From NCBI RefSeq assembly GCF_000786215.1, contig NZ_JROG01000007.1, forward strand, positions 186,001-250,000: a stretch of DNA of 64,000 nt, in the 5' to 3' direction. The notes under the pieces were generated by a model that saw only the letters and a list, made by a program, of their open reading frames with translations, ran no database searches and was not told the DNA's origin. The DNA comes from Sphingomonas sp. 35-24ZXX. Its GTDB lineage: Bacteria; Pseudomonadota; Alphaproteobacteria; Sphingomonadales; Sphingomonadaceae. Positions 1 through 9,359 of the stretch are shown in pieces (the stretch's first letter is position 1; each line of letters begins with the position of its first letter). The position numbers and the translations under genes are program-made.

Positions 1-432
1 TCCTCGGGCACGCAAGGGGCGGTCGCGACGACCCTGGGTGATGTCACGGTCGCGCCGATCCAGGGCCGCGCCGGGTGGTTGGTCAAGAATGCGCTCGACG
101 ACAAGCTCGATGCGCTGGGCAACGGCAACCAGCGGTTCCGCCTGCAGGTGGTGCTCGACGACAAGATCACCGGCTTCGGCCTGCTCGCCAACGACCAGGT
201 GACCCGCGAACGGCGCACCCTGCGCGCACGCTATCAGCTGGTCGAGGTCGCCACCGGCGAAACCGTGCTCGATGCCACCGCCGCATCCGACGCCGGTATC
301 GATATCGTCAGCAGCGAATATGCCACCATCGCCGCGGAAAATCGCGCGCTGGAGAACCTCTCGCTCGAGATCGCCGACCAGATCGTGACGCGGCTTTCGC
401 TGTTCGCGCGCGAGGTTTCGGCGGCCCAATGA
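1..432 (+). CDS. lptE: LPS-assembly lipoprotein LptE, 3' part only
   Basis: The reading frame is open from base 1, so the start and the lipoprotein signal lie outside the window; 143 residues are visible. LptE plugs the LptD beta-barrel in the outer membrane and helps insert lipopolysaccharide. The visible part has the family pattern: a segment on transcript-independent small-lipoprotein scale, a central stretch with RYQLVEVATGETVLDA and a C-terminal helix ending IVTRLSLFAREV. Assignment rests mainly on this pattern and on position directly before holA, since lptE-holA is the usual alphaproteobacterial order (often after leuS). The stop lies 12 bases before holA, so the two are probably cotranscribed. 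The main doubt is that the N-terminus is missing. Confidence 0.8.
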   Translation, partial: SSGTQGAVATTLGDVTVAPIQGRAGWLVKNALDDKLDALGNGNQRFRLQVVLDDKITGFGLLANDQVTRERRTLRARYQLVEVATGETVLDATAASDAGIDIVSSEYATIAAENRALENLSLEIADQIVTRLSLFAREVSAAQ

Positions 433-444
433 AGGCGCCTCCCC

Positions 445-1482
445 ATGAAGGGTGACGCCGCTGCAATCCATGCGCTGGCGCGCAAGCCGCGCTCCGACAT
501 CCGCCTCTACCTGATCTTCGGCACCGATGATGGCGGCAACGCGTCGCTCGCGGCCGAGATCATTGCGAGCTTCCCCAAGGGTGCCGAGCGCACCGATCTG
601 GATGGACCGCAGCTGGCGAGAGACCCCTCGCTGCTGGCGGCCGAGGCGGCGTCCCTCTCGCTGTTCGGCGATGCGCGCTATATCCGCGTCAGCACCAGCG
701 GCGAGGAAAGCCTGCCCGCGGTCGAGGCGCTGCTGGCGGCGGACAAGACGGTCAATCCCGTGGTGATGCTGGCGAGCAGCGTCACCGACAAGTCGCGCAT
801 CGCCAAGGCGGTGCTGGCCGCGCCCAACGCGCTCGCGGTGCAGACCAAGACGCCGGGCCCGGACGACATGGCGCGGATCGTCACCGAGCTTGGCCGCGCC
901 GCTGGCCTGACCATCGACAATGATCTGGCGCACGTCATCGCCGCCTTCACCGCCGCCGACCGCAGGCTGGCCGCGCAGGAGATCGAGAAGCTCTCGCTGT
1001 ACCTCGACTCGAGCCCGCAGGAGCCCAAGGCGGTCACCCGCGAGGTCATCACCGCGCTGCGTGCCGATGCCGAGGACGATGCGATGCAGCCGATCATCAG
1101 TGCCGCGCTGTCGGGCGACCTGCGCCGCCTGCCCGAAGAGCTCAAGCGGATGCGCGAGCAGGCGGTGTCCGAGGTCGGCCTGGTGATCGTGATGCAGCGC
1201 CAGGTGATGCAGCTGGCCGCGGTCGCCCAGCGCATGGGCAATACGCGTGACGTGGCAGCATGGGTCACGCAGGAGATTCGGAGCCGCCGGCTGTGGGGCG
1301 GGGGCAGCGCGCAGGACTGGACACGGCAGCTGCGCGCCTGGGGCCGCCCGCAGGCGATGGCGCGATTGTCCGAACGGCTGCTTGCGCTGCAGCAGGCGAT
1401 GATGCGCGCAAGCCCCGGCCCGGCGCTGCTGCTGGAGCAGGAACTGCTGGAAATCGCCCGCGCTGCCGCACGCGCATCTTGA
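445..1482 (+). CDS. holA: DNA polymerase III subunit delta
   Basis: The 345-residue product matches HolA in length and layout: an N-terminal AAA+-like region beginning around residue 20 ([10 protein letters not shown]), a middle domain and a C-terminal helical collar domain ([14 protein letters not shown]). Delta is part of the clamp-loader complex and opens the beta sliding clamp at the replication fork. The ATG at 445 is the first plausible start, 12 bases after the lptE stop; the ribosome binding site is weak, which suggests translational coupling to lptE. Nothing unusual is seen in the gene. Confidence 0.92.
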   Translation: MKGDAAAIHALARKPRSDIRLYLIFGTDDGGNASLAAEIIASFPKGAERTDLDGPQLARDPSLLAAEAASLSLFGDARYIRVSTSGEESLPAVEALLAADKTVNPVVMLASSVTDKSRIAKAVLAAPNALAVQTKTPGPDDMARIVTELGRAAGLTIDNDLAHVIAAFTAADRRLAAQEIEKLSLYLDSSPQEPKAVTREVITALRADAEDDAMQPIISAALSGDLRRLPEELKRMREQAVSEVGLVIVMQRQVMQLAAVAQRMGNTRDVAAWVTQEIRSRRLWGGGSAQDWTRQLRAWGRPQAMARLSERLLALQQAMMRASPGPALLLEQELLEIARAAARAS

Positions 1483-1528
1483 CTGTTTCCCCAGTCGGCC
1501 CATGTTGATCACTCCCCAGGAGAGACCC

Positions 1529-1927
1529 ATGACCGATACCAGGATCAGCGACGCCGAGTGGCGCGCCAAGCTCAGCCCCGAACAGTATCACGTGCTGCGC
1601 GAAGGCGGCACCGAACGGGCCTTCACCGGCAAGTATAACGATCACAAGGGCGACGGCATGTACCGCTGCGCCGGTTGCGGCGCGCCTCTGTTCGAATCGG
1701 ATGCCAAGTACAACAGCGGATCGGGCTGGCCCAGCTTCACCACCCCGGTCGAGGGCGAAGCGGTCGCCGAGATCGTCGACACCAGCCATGGCATGGTGCG
1801 CACCGAAGTGCGCTGTGCGCGCTGCGACGGGCATCTGGGGCATGTGTTTCCCGACGGCCCCGGCCCCGAAGGCCTGCGCTATTGCATGAACAGCGCGTCA
1901 TTGGAGTTCGACCCCAAGAAGGATTGA
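1529..1927 (+). CDS. msrB: Peptide-methionine (R)-S-oxide reductase MsrB
   Basis: This 132-residue protein repairs oxidised protein by reducing methionine-R-sulfoxide. It carries two zinc-binding CxxC pairs (CAGC and CARC) and the active-site strand RYCMNSASL, where Cys is the catalytic nucleophile. The start was set at the ATG at 1529 because AGGAGAG lies just upstream (about 1517-1523); an in-frame ATG at 1502 would lack a binding site. It stands alone between holA and the convergent smr gene. Confidence 0.95.
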   Translation: MTDTRISDAEWRAKLSPEQYHVLREGGTERAFTGKYNDHKGDGMYRCAGCGAPLFESDAKYNSGSGWPSFTTPVEGEAVAEIVDTSHGMVRTEVRCARCDGHLGHVFPDGPGPEGLRYCMNSASLEFDPKKD

Positions 1928-2007
1928 GTTCGCGTGTCTCGCGCGCACGTCCCTCGGCTTCCCGGCGATGCTGGGAAGTCAAAGGACATCGCGAGTGCGC
2001 TAGCGGC

Positions 2008-2637
2008 TCAACCCCGCCGCCGCCTCAGCACGATATACAGCGCGCCATCCCCGCCATGCCGGGGATGCGCATTGCGCACGGCGGCGATATCGGCGGCATG
2101 GCGCGACGAGGCGAGCCAGTCGGAGACCGCCGCGCGGATCGCACCGCGCCCGGTCTCTGCCCCGCGCGCCTTGCCGGTGATCAGCAGCATCAGCCGCATG
2201 TCCGCCGCGATCGCCTGACCCAAAGCCATATCGAGCCGCGCATAGGCGCTCGCGAGCGTATGGCCGTGCAGATCGATGGTGACATCGGGCTGCACGCCGC
2301 CCTTGGCCATCCGCCGGTCCCAATGGCCATCAAGGTTGCCCTTGACGGCGGGCACCGGCGCGGGCGTGAAGGTCCAGGCGGGGCTGGGTTTTTGCGCTCT
2401 GGCATCGCGCAGCCATGAGGGATCGACCGAAGCTGCAGGCTTTACACCGGGGATGGGCAGGCTCGCCGCAGCGGACCTTGTTGGCCCGCCCCCGCCCTGC
2501 CCGGCCTTGCTGGTCAGGTTTGCCCCTGCCGAAGGCGGAACGGGAGAAGGTTTCGCTCGATCCTTGAATGGCTCGACGGTCGCGATCACCCGCTTCCAGA
2601 GCGCCGCTTCCGCATCGGTCAGCGGCCTCCGGCTCAT
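2008..2637 (-). CDS. Smr-domain protein
   Basis: A 209-residue protein with a proline- and alanine-rich N-terminal half and a C-terminal Smr (MutS2-type) domain. The domain shows DLHGHT near residue 122 and LLITGKARGAETGRG, the two conserved Smr motifs, and ends with the HPRHGGDGALYIVL strand. Smr domains are nucleases; the cellular role of stand-alone alphaproteobacterial Smr proteins is not settled. It starts 3 bases after the mltA stop, so mltA and this gene form an operon, an arrangement common in sphingomonads. Confidence 0.88.
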   Translation of the reverse strand: MSRRPLTDAEAALWKRVIATVEPFKDRAKPSPVPPSAGANLTSKAGQGGGGPTRSAAASLPIPGVKPAASVDPSWLRDARAQKPSPAWTFTPAPVPAVKGNLDGHWDRRMAKGGVQPDVTIDLHGHTLASAYARLDMALGQAIAADMRLMLLITGKARGAETGRGAIRAAVSDWLASSRHAADIAAVRNAHPRHGGDGALYIVLRRRRG

Positions 2638-2640
2638 CGC

Positions 2641-3957
2641 TCAGCGCGCCTGTGCGGCCAGCCGGTCGAAGCTGCCTCTGGGCAGCAGGATCAGCGCCAG
2701 CCCGCGCGCGGACATGCCGCCTGCAATCACGCGCGCCCGGTCGCCTGCGCCCCAGAAGGTATCGAAACGGTTCGCACCCTTGATCGCGCCGCCGGTATCC
2801 TGTGCGACCCAAAGCCCGTTGGGTTCGGCGCGGTCCATCGAGAGGAACACCGGCGCACCCAGCGGGATGAACTTGGGGTCGGCCGCCACCGTGCTGCCCG
2901 CCTCGACCTGATATCCCAACGCGCCCAGTGGCCCCGGGCCGGTCAGCTCGCGGAAGAAAACGAAGCTCTTGTTCTCGCGCATGATCGCGCGCCCCTCTGC
3001 CGGGTTGGCGCGGAGCCAGGCGACGATGCCCTGCATGCTCGCCTGCCCCGGCGCGAGAAGCCCGCGCGTGCGCATCAGCGCGCCGATGCCGGTGTAATCG
3101 CGGCCGTTCTGGCTGGCATAGCCGATCCGGATCACCGATCCATCGGGCGCACGCAAGCGGCCCGAGCCCTGCACCTGCAGGAAGAAGAATTCGATCGGGT
3201 CGGCCGCCCAGGCGATGATCGGAGCGCGGCCTTCGAGCGCCCCTTCCTCGATCTGCGTGCGGTCTTCATAGGGAACGAAATCGCTGCCCTTCACCTTGCC
3301 GCGGATCTTCTTGCCCGCCCATTCGGGAGAGAATTGCGACAGGTCGACATCCACCAGATCCGCCGGACGCCCATAGACCGGCACCTCGAAACCGGGCTGA
3401 CGCGTCCGCGTGCCGGCAATCTCGGGCTCGAAATAGCCGGTGGCGAAGGCCGCGCCCTCGCCCACCTGCACCGCCTCGAACTGGTCGGCAAAGAAGCGCG
3501 CTGCGTCCTGATCGCTCCAGCGGGCGGCAGCCTCGCAGGAGGCGCGCCAGTCATCGGGCCGGGTCAGGCCGCTGGCGTCGGCTCGCCGCATGACCGCAGG
3601 GCAGCTCAGACGGAAGGCAGCGAGCGCTGCGCGGGCATCATCGGGCGCTATCGGAAGACTCGCGATATCGGGGCCGCGCCGCAGCGTCTGTCCTGCCGCC
3701 TGGCCGATATCAGCGCTGGCAACAACGCCGGCCCCCGTTATCGCGGGCAACGGCGTGGCGCGGGGAATGATGTAACTGGAGGCCTGCCGATCGTCGATGA
3801 CAGGGACGGGCGCGGTCGGCGTCCGGCCAGCGACCGGCGGCTCGTTTTCATAAGGGAGCGATGCCGGCCTGGGTGTCGGCGCAACATCGGCGGACGGCAC
3901 GACCCCCGCGCATCCCGCCAGCATCAGCGGCAGAAGGGCAAGCGCAAGCCTCCGCAT
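2641..3957 (-). CDS. mltA: Membrane-bound lytic murein transglycosylase A
   Basis: 438 residues. The start at 3957 begins a lipoprotein signal (MRRLALALLPLMLAGCAG, lipobox LAGC) and has a GGGGGA binding site 7 bases upstream, so longer in-frame starts were rejected. MltA cleaves the glycan strands of peptidoglycan in the periplasm to 1,6-anhydro-muropeptides. The C-terminal 3D domain is clear: WVAQDTGGAIKGANRFD with the conserved aspartates, then FWG. A proline-rich linker follows the lipobox. The gene lies between timA and the smr gene, all in the same direction. Confidence 0.93.
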   Translation of the reverse strand: MRRLALALLPLMLAGCAGVVPSADVAPTPRPASLPYENEPPVAGRTPTAPVPVIDDRQASSYIIPRATPLPAITGAGVVASADIGQAAGQTLRRGPDIASLPIAPDDARAALAAFRLSCPAVMRRADASGLTRPDDWRASCEAAARWSDQDAARFFADQFEAVQVGEGAAFATGYFEPEIAGTRTRQPGFEVPVYGRPADLVDVDLSQFSPEWAGKKIRGKVKGSDFVPYEDRTQIEEGALEGRAPIIAWAADPIEFFFLQVQGSGRLRAPDGSVIRIGYASQNGRDYTGIGALMRTRGLLAPGQASMQGIVAWLRANPAEGRAIMRENKSFVFFRELTGPGPLGALGYQVEAGSTVAADPKFIPLGAPVFLSMDRAEPNGLWVAQDTGGAIKGANRFDTFWGAGDRARVIAGGMSARGLALILLPRGSFDRLAAQAR

Positions 3958-3980
3958 CGCAATCCCCCGTTGCGACGACA

Positions 3981-4643
3981 TCAGGCCTGGTCGGTTTCGA
4001 CCAGAATCCAGTTGGGATCGTTGCTGCGCAGATCGCGGGCAAAGGTCCACACATCGTGCGTTTCCACCGCATCGGTCAGCGAACCGGCGACCAGCTCGCC
4101 ATCGGGGCCGCGAACCACGGCCGCGATGTCGGCGTCGAAGCGCACCGTGATCCGCGCCATCGGCGCTTCATATTCGGCATCGACGATACGCGCCTCGTCG
4201 ATCCGGACCAGCCGGTTTTCCAGTGTCTCGCCGCGCGCGGTGCGCTGATCGATCGACTCGGCAAAGCTTTCATAGACTTCGTCGTCGCACAGGGTGCGCA
4301 ACTGTTCGCAGTCGCCCGACCAGAACGCCTCGAGGATCATGCCATACGCGGCCTTGGAACCTTCGCGGAACCGACCGACATCGAATGTGCGGTCGGTCGC
4401 GAGAATCTGGCGGATGCCGGGCTCGGCAGCGATATCGAAGACGGTCGACGTGCCCGGCGTCAGCGGCGCGGGCTTGTCATCCAGCTGCGGCCGCTCGATC
4501 GAGGTGGGGCGCTTGGCGGCAGGGCTATCCATGCCGCGGGTCAGCGGCTCCTGTTCATGGCCGGTGCGTTTGCCCAGCACCGAATAGAGCCGAAGGCCCA
4601 GAAACGCTGCTACCATGGCCAGAATGATGATTTCTACCGTCAC
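3981..4643 (-). CDS. Tim44/TimA-family membrane-anchored protein
   Basis: 220 residues from a GTG start at 4643 (binding site GGGAAAA just upstream); it begins VTVEIIILAMVAAFLGLRLY, one transmembrane anchor. A low-complexity linker follows, then a C-terminal Tim44-like domain from about residue 85 (FREGSKAAYGMILEAFWSGD) to the end (DPNWILVETDQA). The domain is related to the mitochondrial import component Tim44; in alphaproteobacteria it is a predicted inner-membrane adaptor. Divergence from secB is a conserved arrangement. A longer in-frame ATG at 4787 would run into the secB promoter region and was rejected. Confidence 0.85.
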   Translation of the reverse strand: MTVEIIILAMVAAFLGLRLYSVLGKRTGHEQEPLTRGMDSPAAKRPTSIERPQLDDKPAPLTPGTSTVFDIAAEPGIRQILATDRTFDVGRFREGSKAAYGMILEAFWSGDCEQLRTLCDDEVYESFAESIDQRTARGETLENRLVRIDEARIVDAEYEAPMARITVRFDADIAAVVRGPDGELVAGSLTDAVETHDVWTFARDLRSNDPNWILVETDQA

Positions 4644-4847
4644 AAGTTTTCCCGTTTGCCCACCCGCATGAAAGGTAATGCTGACATTGCAGCAGGTCGA
4701 ATGCATAACATAGGGCATGTCCGCCAATATGCAAATTGCTTTGGGCGGATATCCCGTCGCTTTCGCAAGCCTTGCGCCTGCGGGCATGCGGCATTAGAGC
4801 GCCGCGCAAGACGCGCTGGCAGCGCGGAGCATTGAAAGGGAAATTCC

Positions 4848-5354
4848 ATGGCCGAAGACGGCACCGTCAACTCGCAAAATCCGGCGCTGAACGGCGCATC
4901 CGGTCCGCAGGCAGGCCTGATCTCGCAATATGTGAAGGACCTGTCTGTCGAGAACCCGAACGCGCCCGACAGCTTCCAGTGGCCCGGCCAGCTGAGCTTC
5001 GACGTGCAGTTCCGCGCCGAATCGCGCCAGCTGAGCGAAGAGGTGCACGAGATGGTCTGCACCTACACCATCGCCGCCAAGGCCGAGCAGGGCACCGCCT
5101 ATCTGGTCGAGCTGGCCTATGGCGCGCTGGTCGGCATCCGCGGGATGGATGAGGAGCAGATCCGCCGCTTCCTCTTCGCTGATACGCCGCGCATGGTGTT
5201 CCCCAACATCCGCCTGATCCTGGGCAATGTGATCCGCGATGCCGGCTATCCGCCGCTGGTGCTCGAGCCGATCGATTTTGCCGGCCTGTACGAACAGCAG
5301 AGCCAGGATCCGAATTTCGGCGCTCCGATGCCGCCGGCAGAAGGCAACGCCTGA
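4848..5354 (+). CDS. secB: Protein-export chaperone SecB
   Basis: 168 residues matching SecB: LISQYVKDLSVENPNAP near the N-terminus, then VHEMVCTYTIAAK and the C-terminal FPNIRLILGNVIRDAGYPP block. SecB holds precursor proteins unfolded in the cytoplasm and hands them to SecA. The ATG at 4848 is preceded by AAAGGGA. The 204-base gap to timA on the other side must hold both divergent promoters; no strong consensus boxes stand out there. Confidence 0.96.
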   Translation: MAEDGTVNSQNPALNGASGPQAGLISQYVKDLSVENPNAPDSFQWPGQLSFDVQFRAESRQLSEEVHEMVCTYTIAAKAEQGTAYLVELAYGALVGIRGMDEEQIRRFLFADTPRMVFPNIRLILGNVIRDAGYPPLVLEPIDFAGLYEQQSQDPNFGAPMPPAEGNA

Positions 5355-5393
5355 TCCGCGTTCGCCGGGTCATCGCCCAATGAGCCTGCTGCC

Positions 5394-6971
5394 ATGAACC
5401 TGCTTCGCGCTGTGTCCACGATTGGCGGGCTCACTCTGGTCAGCCGCGTCCTGGGCATGGTGCGCGACATCCTGATGGCGCGCTATGTCGGCGCAGGCAT
5501 GGCGTCGGACGCATTCCTGATCGCCTGGCGGCTGCCCAACCTGTTCCGCGCATTGTTCGCCGAAGGCGCGTTCGCGGCCGTGTTCGTGCCGATGTTCAAC
5601 CGCAAGCTGGCCGAGGCGGAGAAGGACGCGCCAGGCACCGGCATGGAGGTCGCCAAGGCCTTCGCCGGGCAGGTCCTTTCGGTGCTGCTGCCGTTCCTGA
5701 TCCTGTTCACTGCGCTGATGATGCTGGCAGCAGGCCCTGTCGTCTATGCCATGACCGGCGGCTTTCCCGATGGCGGACCGGAAAAGTTCGCGCTGGCGCG
5801 GCATCTGACGATCGTCACCTTTCCCTATCTTGCGCTGATCTCGCTGGTGTCGCTGCTCGGCGGTATCCTCAATTCGCTGGGCCGCTTCTGGGTCAACGCT
5901 GCAGCCCCCATCCTGCTCAATATCTGCATGATCGTCGCGCTGCTGTTCTTCCGGGGCGAGAGCGAGGTCGAGACCGCGCTGACCCAGGCGATCGCCGTCA
6001 CCGTGTCGGGCGCAATGCAGCTATTGTGGTTGATACTCTCGTGCCGCGCCAATGGCGTGGTGCTCAAGCTGTCGCGCCCGCGGCTGTCGCCCGACGTCAA
6101 GGCGATGCTGGTGCTGATCGCACCCGCCGCGATCGGCCAGGGCGCGATCCAGTTCAACCTGCTCATTTCCACCTCGCTCGCCGCGCGCTACCTGAGCGAA
6201 GGCGCGGTGTCGTGGATCTATTATGCCGACAGGCTCAACCAGCTGCCGCTGGGCCTGATCGGCATCGGCGTCGGCACCGCGATCCTGCCGATGCTCTCGC
6301 GCCAGATCGGCGGGGGTGATCAGGGCGCGGCGCTCAACACCCAGAACCGCGCGCTCGAACTGGCACTGCTGCTGGCACTGCCCGCCGCCGTGGCGCTGGT
6401 GGTCGCATCGATGCCGATCGTGCACGGCGTGTTCCAGTACGGCGCGTTCACCCCTTCCGACACGATCGCCACCGCGCAGGTGCTTGCCGCCTTCGCCTGC
6501 GGGGTGCCCGCCTATGTGCTGATCAAGGTGTTGACCCCGGGCTTCTATGCCCGCGCCGATACCAAGACGCCGGTGCGGCTGGCATTGGCCGCGATGCTGG
6601 TGAACCTCGTCGGCAACCTGATCCTCATCTGGCCGCTCGGCCCCGTCGGCGTCGGCGTGGCAACGGCGCTGTCGGCCTGGGTCAATGTCGGCCTGCTGTT
6701 CGGCGTGCTCTACCGGCGCGGTCATATCCAGCCCGACAAGCGGCTGATCGCCAAGCTGTGGCGCATTGGCCTGGCGGCGGCACTGATGGGCGTGGCGCTC
6801 TGGCTCGGCGGACGGCTGGCCGAAAGCTGGATGGAAGGCCCGCTCGAACAGCGCATCGCCGCACTCGCCGTCTTGTGCGGTGGCGGCGCGGCGGTATATG
6901 GGCTCGCATCGCTGGCGCTCGGGGCCTACCGGATCAGCGAGATCAAGGCGATGCTCCGCCGCAAGGCATAA
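5394..6971 (+). CDS. murJ: Lipid II flippase MurJ
   Basis: 525 residues, hydrophobic throughout with about 14 predicted membrane segments. It begins with the MurJ/MviN signature (LRAVSTIGGLTLVSRVLGMVRD) and contains the LFAEGAFAAVFVPMF block. It moves the peptidoglycan precursor lipid II across the inner membrane. It lies 39 bases after secB and 35 bases before trpS, so the three genes may share a transcript. No oddities were seen. Confidence 0.95.
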   Translation: MNLLRAVSTIGGLTLVSRVLGMVRDILMARYVGAGMASDAFLIAWRLPNLFRALFAEGAFAAVFVPMFNRKLAEAEKDAPGTGMEVAKAFAGQVLSVLLPFLILFTALMMLAAGPVVYAMTGGFPDGGPEKFALARHLTIVTFPYLALISLVSLLGGILNSLGRFWVNAAAPILLNICMIVALLFFRGESEVETALTQAIAVTVSGAMQLLWLILSCRANGVVLKLSRPRLSPDVKAMLVLIAPAAIGQGAIQFNLLISTSLAARYLSEGAVSWIYYADRLNQLPLGLIGIGVGTAILPMLSRQIGGGDQGAALNTQNRALELALLLALPAAVALVVASMPIVHGVFQYGAFTPSDTIATAQVLAAFACGVPAYVLIKVLTPGFYARADTKTPVRLALAAMLVNLVGNLILIWPLGPVGVGVATALSAWVNVGLLFGVLYRRGHIQPDKRLIAKLWRIGLAAALMGVALWLGGRLAESWMEGPLEQRIAALAVLCGGGAAVYGLASLALGAYRISEIKAMLRRKA

Positions 6972-7006
6972 GCTGCGCCACCATCCGCAACCGAAAGAGT
7001 AAACAC

Positions 7007-8011
7007 ATGCGCGTCCTTTCCGGCATCCAGCCGACCGGCAATCTGCACCTGGGCAATTATCTAGGCGCGATCCGCAACTGGGTGAAGATGCAGGACGAGA
7101 TGGACGCAGACAGCGCCTGCTTCTTTTTCCTCGCAGATTTGCACTCGATCACCGTGCACGAAGAGCGGGCAACGCGGATGCGCAACGTGCGCGAGATGGC
7201 GGCAGCCCTCATCGCCTGCGGCATCGATGCCGACCGCAGCGTGCTGTTCAACCAGGCGCGCGTGCCGGCCCATGCCGAACTCGCCTGGCTGCTCAACGGC
7301 ACCGCGCGCATCGGCTGGCTGAACCGGATGACCCAGTTCAAGGACAAGGCCGGCAAGAACCGCGAAGGTGCCAGCATCGGCCTGTTCGTCTACCCCGTGC
7401 TGCAGGCCGCCGACATCCTGCTGTACCAGGCGACACATGTTCCGGTGGGCGAGGACCAGAAGCAGCATCTGGAGCTGACCCGCGACATCGCGACCAAGTT
7501 CAACACCGATTTCGGCGTCGAGCTGTTCACCCTGCCCGATCCCTACATTCCCAAGGAATCGGCGCGAATCATGTCCTTGCGCGACGGCACCGCCAAGATG
7601 TCGAAGTCCGACCCGTCGGACATGAGCCGCATCAATCTGACCGATGACGATGATGGCATCGCGCAGAAGGTGCGCAAGGCCAAGACCGACCCCGAGCCAC
7701 TGCCCGAAACGGCCGCCGCGCTGGAAGGCCGCGCAGAAGCGCTCAACCTCGTCGGCATCTATGCGACGCTGACCGAGCAGACGCCCGATGCGGTCTGTGC
7801 GAGCTTTGCAGGCAAAGGCTTCGGCGCGTTCAAGCCCGCGCTGGCCGAGGTTCTGGTCGAAACCCTGCGCCCGATTCGCCAGCGTTTCATCGCGCTCAAG
7901 GAGGATGAAGCCGCGCTCGATGCGATCCTCGACAAGGGCGCGGAAAAGGCGCGGGCCGTGGCCGCCCCCACGCTGGACGGGGCTTACGAGGCGCTGGGGC
8001 TGATGCGCTGA
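7007..8011 (+). CDS. trpS: Tryptophan-tRNA ligase
   Basis: 334 residues. Class I synthetase with a HIGH-type motif PTGNLHLGNYLG at the N-terminus and the KMSKS loop AKMSKSD near residue 200. It charges tRNA-Trp with tryptophan. The frame is open further upstream to 6758, but the conserved N-terminus MRVLSGIQPTG sets the start at the ATG at 7007, 35 bases after the murJ stop. Confidence 0.96.
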   Translation: MRVLSGIQPTGNLHLGNYLGAIRNWVKMQDEMDADSACFFFLADLHSITVHEERATRMRNVREMAAALIACGIDADRSVLFNQARVPAHAELAWLLNGTARIGWLNRMTQFKDKAGKNREGASIGLFVYPVLQAADILLYQATHVPVGEDQKQHLELTRDIATKFNTDFGVELFTLPDPYIPKESARIMSLRDGTAKMSKSDPSDMSRINLTDDDDGIAQKVRKAKTDPEPLPETAAALEGRAEALNLVGIYATLTEQTPDAVCASFAGKGFGAFKPALAEVLVETLRPIRQRFIALKEDEAALDAILDKGAEKARAVAAPTLDGAYEALGLMR

Positions 8012-8127
8012 GCCGATTATGAACGGCCCCGGAATTGCGTTCAAACGGGGTTCATTCGCGGTGGTTTAGTCCTATATCCATAGCTGGACCGCGCAGGGTC
8101 GCGCCGGTCCACGATGGAGAGACACAC

Positions 8128-8820
8128 ATGACTGCTCGCAGCCGCTTTTCCCGCCGCACCGCGCTGTTCGCCGTGCCCGCGCTGGCGCTCGCGCTTTCGG
8201 CATGCGCCACCCCGTTCAAGGCCGATGTCGCCCGCTTCCAGGCGCTGCCCGCTCCCCAGGGACAGAGCTTTGTCGTGACCGCATCCGATCCGCGCCTGCA
8301 GGGCGGGCTCGAGTTCGGCCAATATGCCGGGCTCGTCACCCGGCAGATGACGCAGCTGGGCTATGTTCCCGCCAATGATCCTTCGCGCGCCGACATGGTG
8401 GTGAGCTTTGCCTATGCCGTCGACAATGGCCGTGAAAAGGTCGTGTCCGATGGTCTGGGTGGCGGCTTTGGCGCAGGCTTTGGCCCCTGGGGCGGTCCCT
8501 TCGGCGGGTTCTACGGTCGCCGCGCCTTCGGCTTCGGCTTCTACGATCCGTTCATCTTCGGCCCCGGCTGGAACAACGATGTGCGGAGCTACACCGTCTA
8601 CACCAGCGCGCTGGACCTGAAGATCGACCGCGTTGCCGACAACCAGCGCCTGTTCGAAGGCAAGGCCGAGGCGCAATCGCGCAGCAAGAACCTGCAGTAT
8701 CTGGTGCCCAATCTGGTCGATGCGATCTTCACCGATTTCCCGGGACAGTCGGGCGAGACCGTGCGCATCTCGATCGCGCCCGAAGGCAAGAAGGTGAAGC
8801 CCATCCGCGAAATGCGGTGA
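8128..8820 (+). CDS. DUF4136-domain lipoprotein
   Basis: 230 residues from the ATG at 8128, preceded by GGAGAGA. The N-terminus is a twin-arginine-like or basic leader (SRFSRRTALFAVPALALALSACAT) ending in a lipobox, so the mature protein should be a lipoprotein. A DUF4136 fold follows (FVVTASDPRLQGGLEFGQYA, later VADNQRLFEGKAEAQS). The middle (about residues 110-150) is rich in glycine, phenylalanine and tyrosine. Function unknown; homologues are envelope proteins. A terminator follows at once. Confidence 0.8.
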   Translation: MTARSRFSRRTALFAVPALALALSACATPFKADVARFQALPAPQGQSFVVTASDPRLQGGLEFGQYAGLVTRQMTQLGYVPANDPSRADMVVSFAYAVDNGREKVVSDGLGGGFGAGFGPWGGPFGGFYGRRAFGFGFYDPFIFGPGWNNDVRSYTVYTSALDLKIDRVADNQRLFEGKAEAQSRSKNLQYLVPNLVDAIFTDFPGQSGETVRISIAPEGKKVKPIREMR

Positions 8821-8863
8821 CACCCTTTCCTCCTTCCCCTCGATGACGGGCGAGCCGCTCTAG

Positions 8864-8896
8864 ATCCTCCTCGAGCTTGTCTCGGGGAGGATTTTT
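8864..8896 (+). terminator. Rho-independent terminator after the DUF4136 gene
   Basis: A 12-bp stem (ATCCTCCTCGAG with CTCGGGGAGGAT, one G-U pair), loop CTTGT, followed by five T residues on the plus strand. The T run overlaps the TAA stop codon of the convergent dut gene. Confidence 0.75.
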
Positions 8897-9359
8897 ATAC
8901 TCCCGTGGAGCCGAAGCCCCCTGCCCCGCGCGCTGTCTCGTCGAGATCGTCCACCTCGGTGAACGCCGCGTGCTGAACCGGTGCCGCCACCAGTTGCGCG
9001 ATGCGGTCGCCTCGGCGGATCGGGAAGGCCGCCTCGCCATGGTTGATCATGATGACCTTGAGCTCGCCGCGATAATCGCTGTCGATCGTGCCCGGCGTGT
9101 TGGGCACCGTGATCCCGTGCTTCAGCGCCAGCCCCGACCGGGGGCGCACCTGCACCTCATAGCCATCGGGAATGGCGATCGCAAAGCCGGTGGCAACGGC
9201 GTAGCGTTGCCCAGGCATCAGATCGAGCTCTTCGGCGGCGACCACGTCCATACCCGCCGCGCCTGAAGTGGCATAGGCCGGCAGCGGCAAACCCTCGCCA
9301 TGGGCCAGCCGCTTCACCCGGATGGTGATCGCAGGCAACGGGTGTTCAGCGGACGACAT
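8895..9359 (-). CDS. dut: Deoxyuridine 5'-triphosphate nucleotidohydrolase
   Basis: 154 residues with the five dUTPase motifs: [40 protein letters not shown] and a C-terminal arm [10 protein letters not shown]. The enzyme hydrolyses dUTP to dUMP and pyrophosphate, keeping uracil out of DNA and feeding thymidylate synthesis. The first 14 bases overlap the end of coaBC; coaBC-dut is a common alphaproteobacterial pair and they are probably translationally coupled. Confidence 0.96.
   Translation of the reverse strand: MSSAEHPLPAITIRVKRLAHGEGLPLPAYATSGAAGMDVVAAEELDLMPGQRYAVATGFAIAIPDGYEVQVRPRSGLALKHGITVPNTPGTIDSDYRGELKVIMINHGEAAFPIRRGDRIAQLVAAPVQHAAFTEVDDLDETARGAGGFGSTGV

Noticed and set aside
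1928-2007. Terminator between msrB and the smr gene
   Set aside because: The best hairpin (CTTCCC with GGGAAG) has only six pairs and no T run on either strand.
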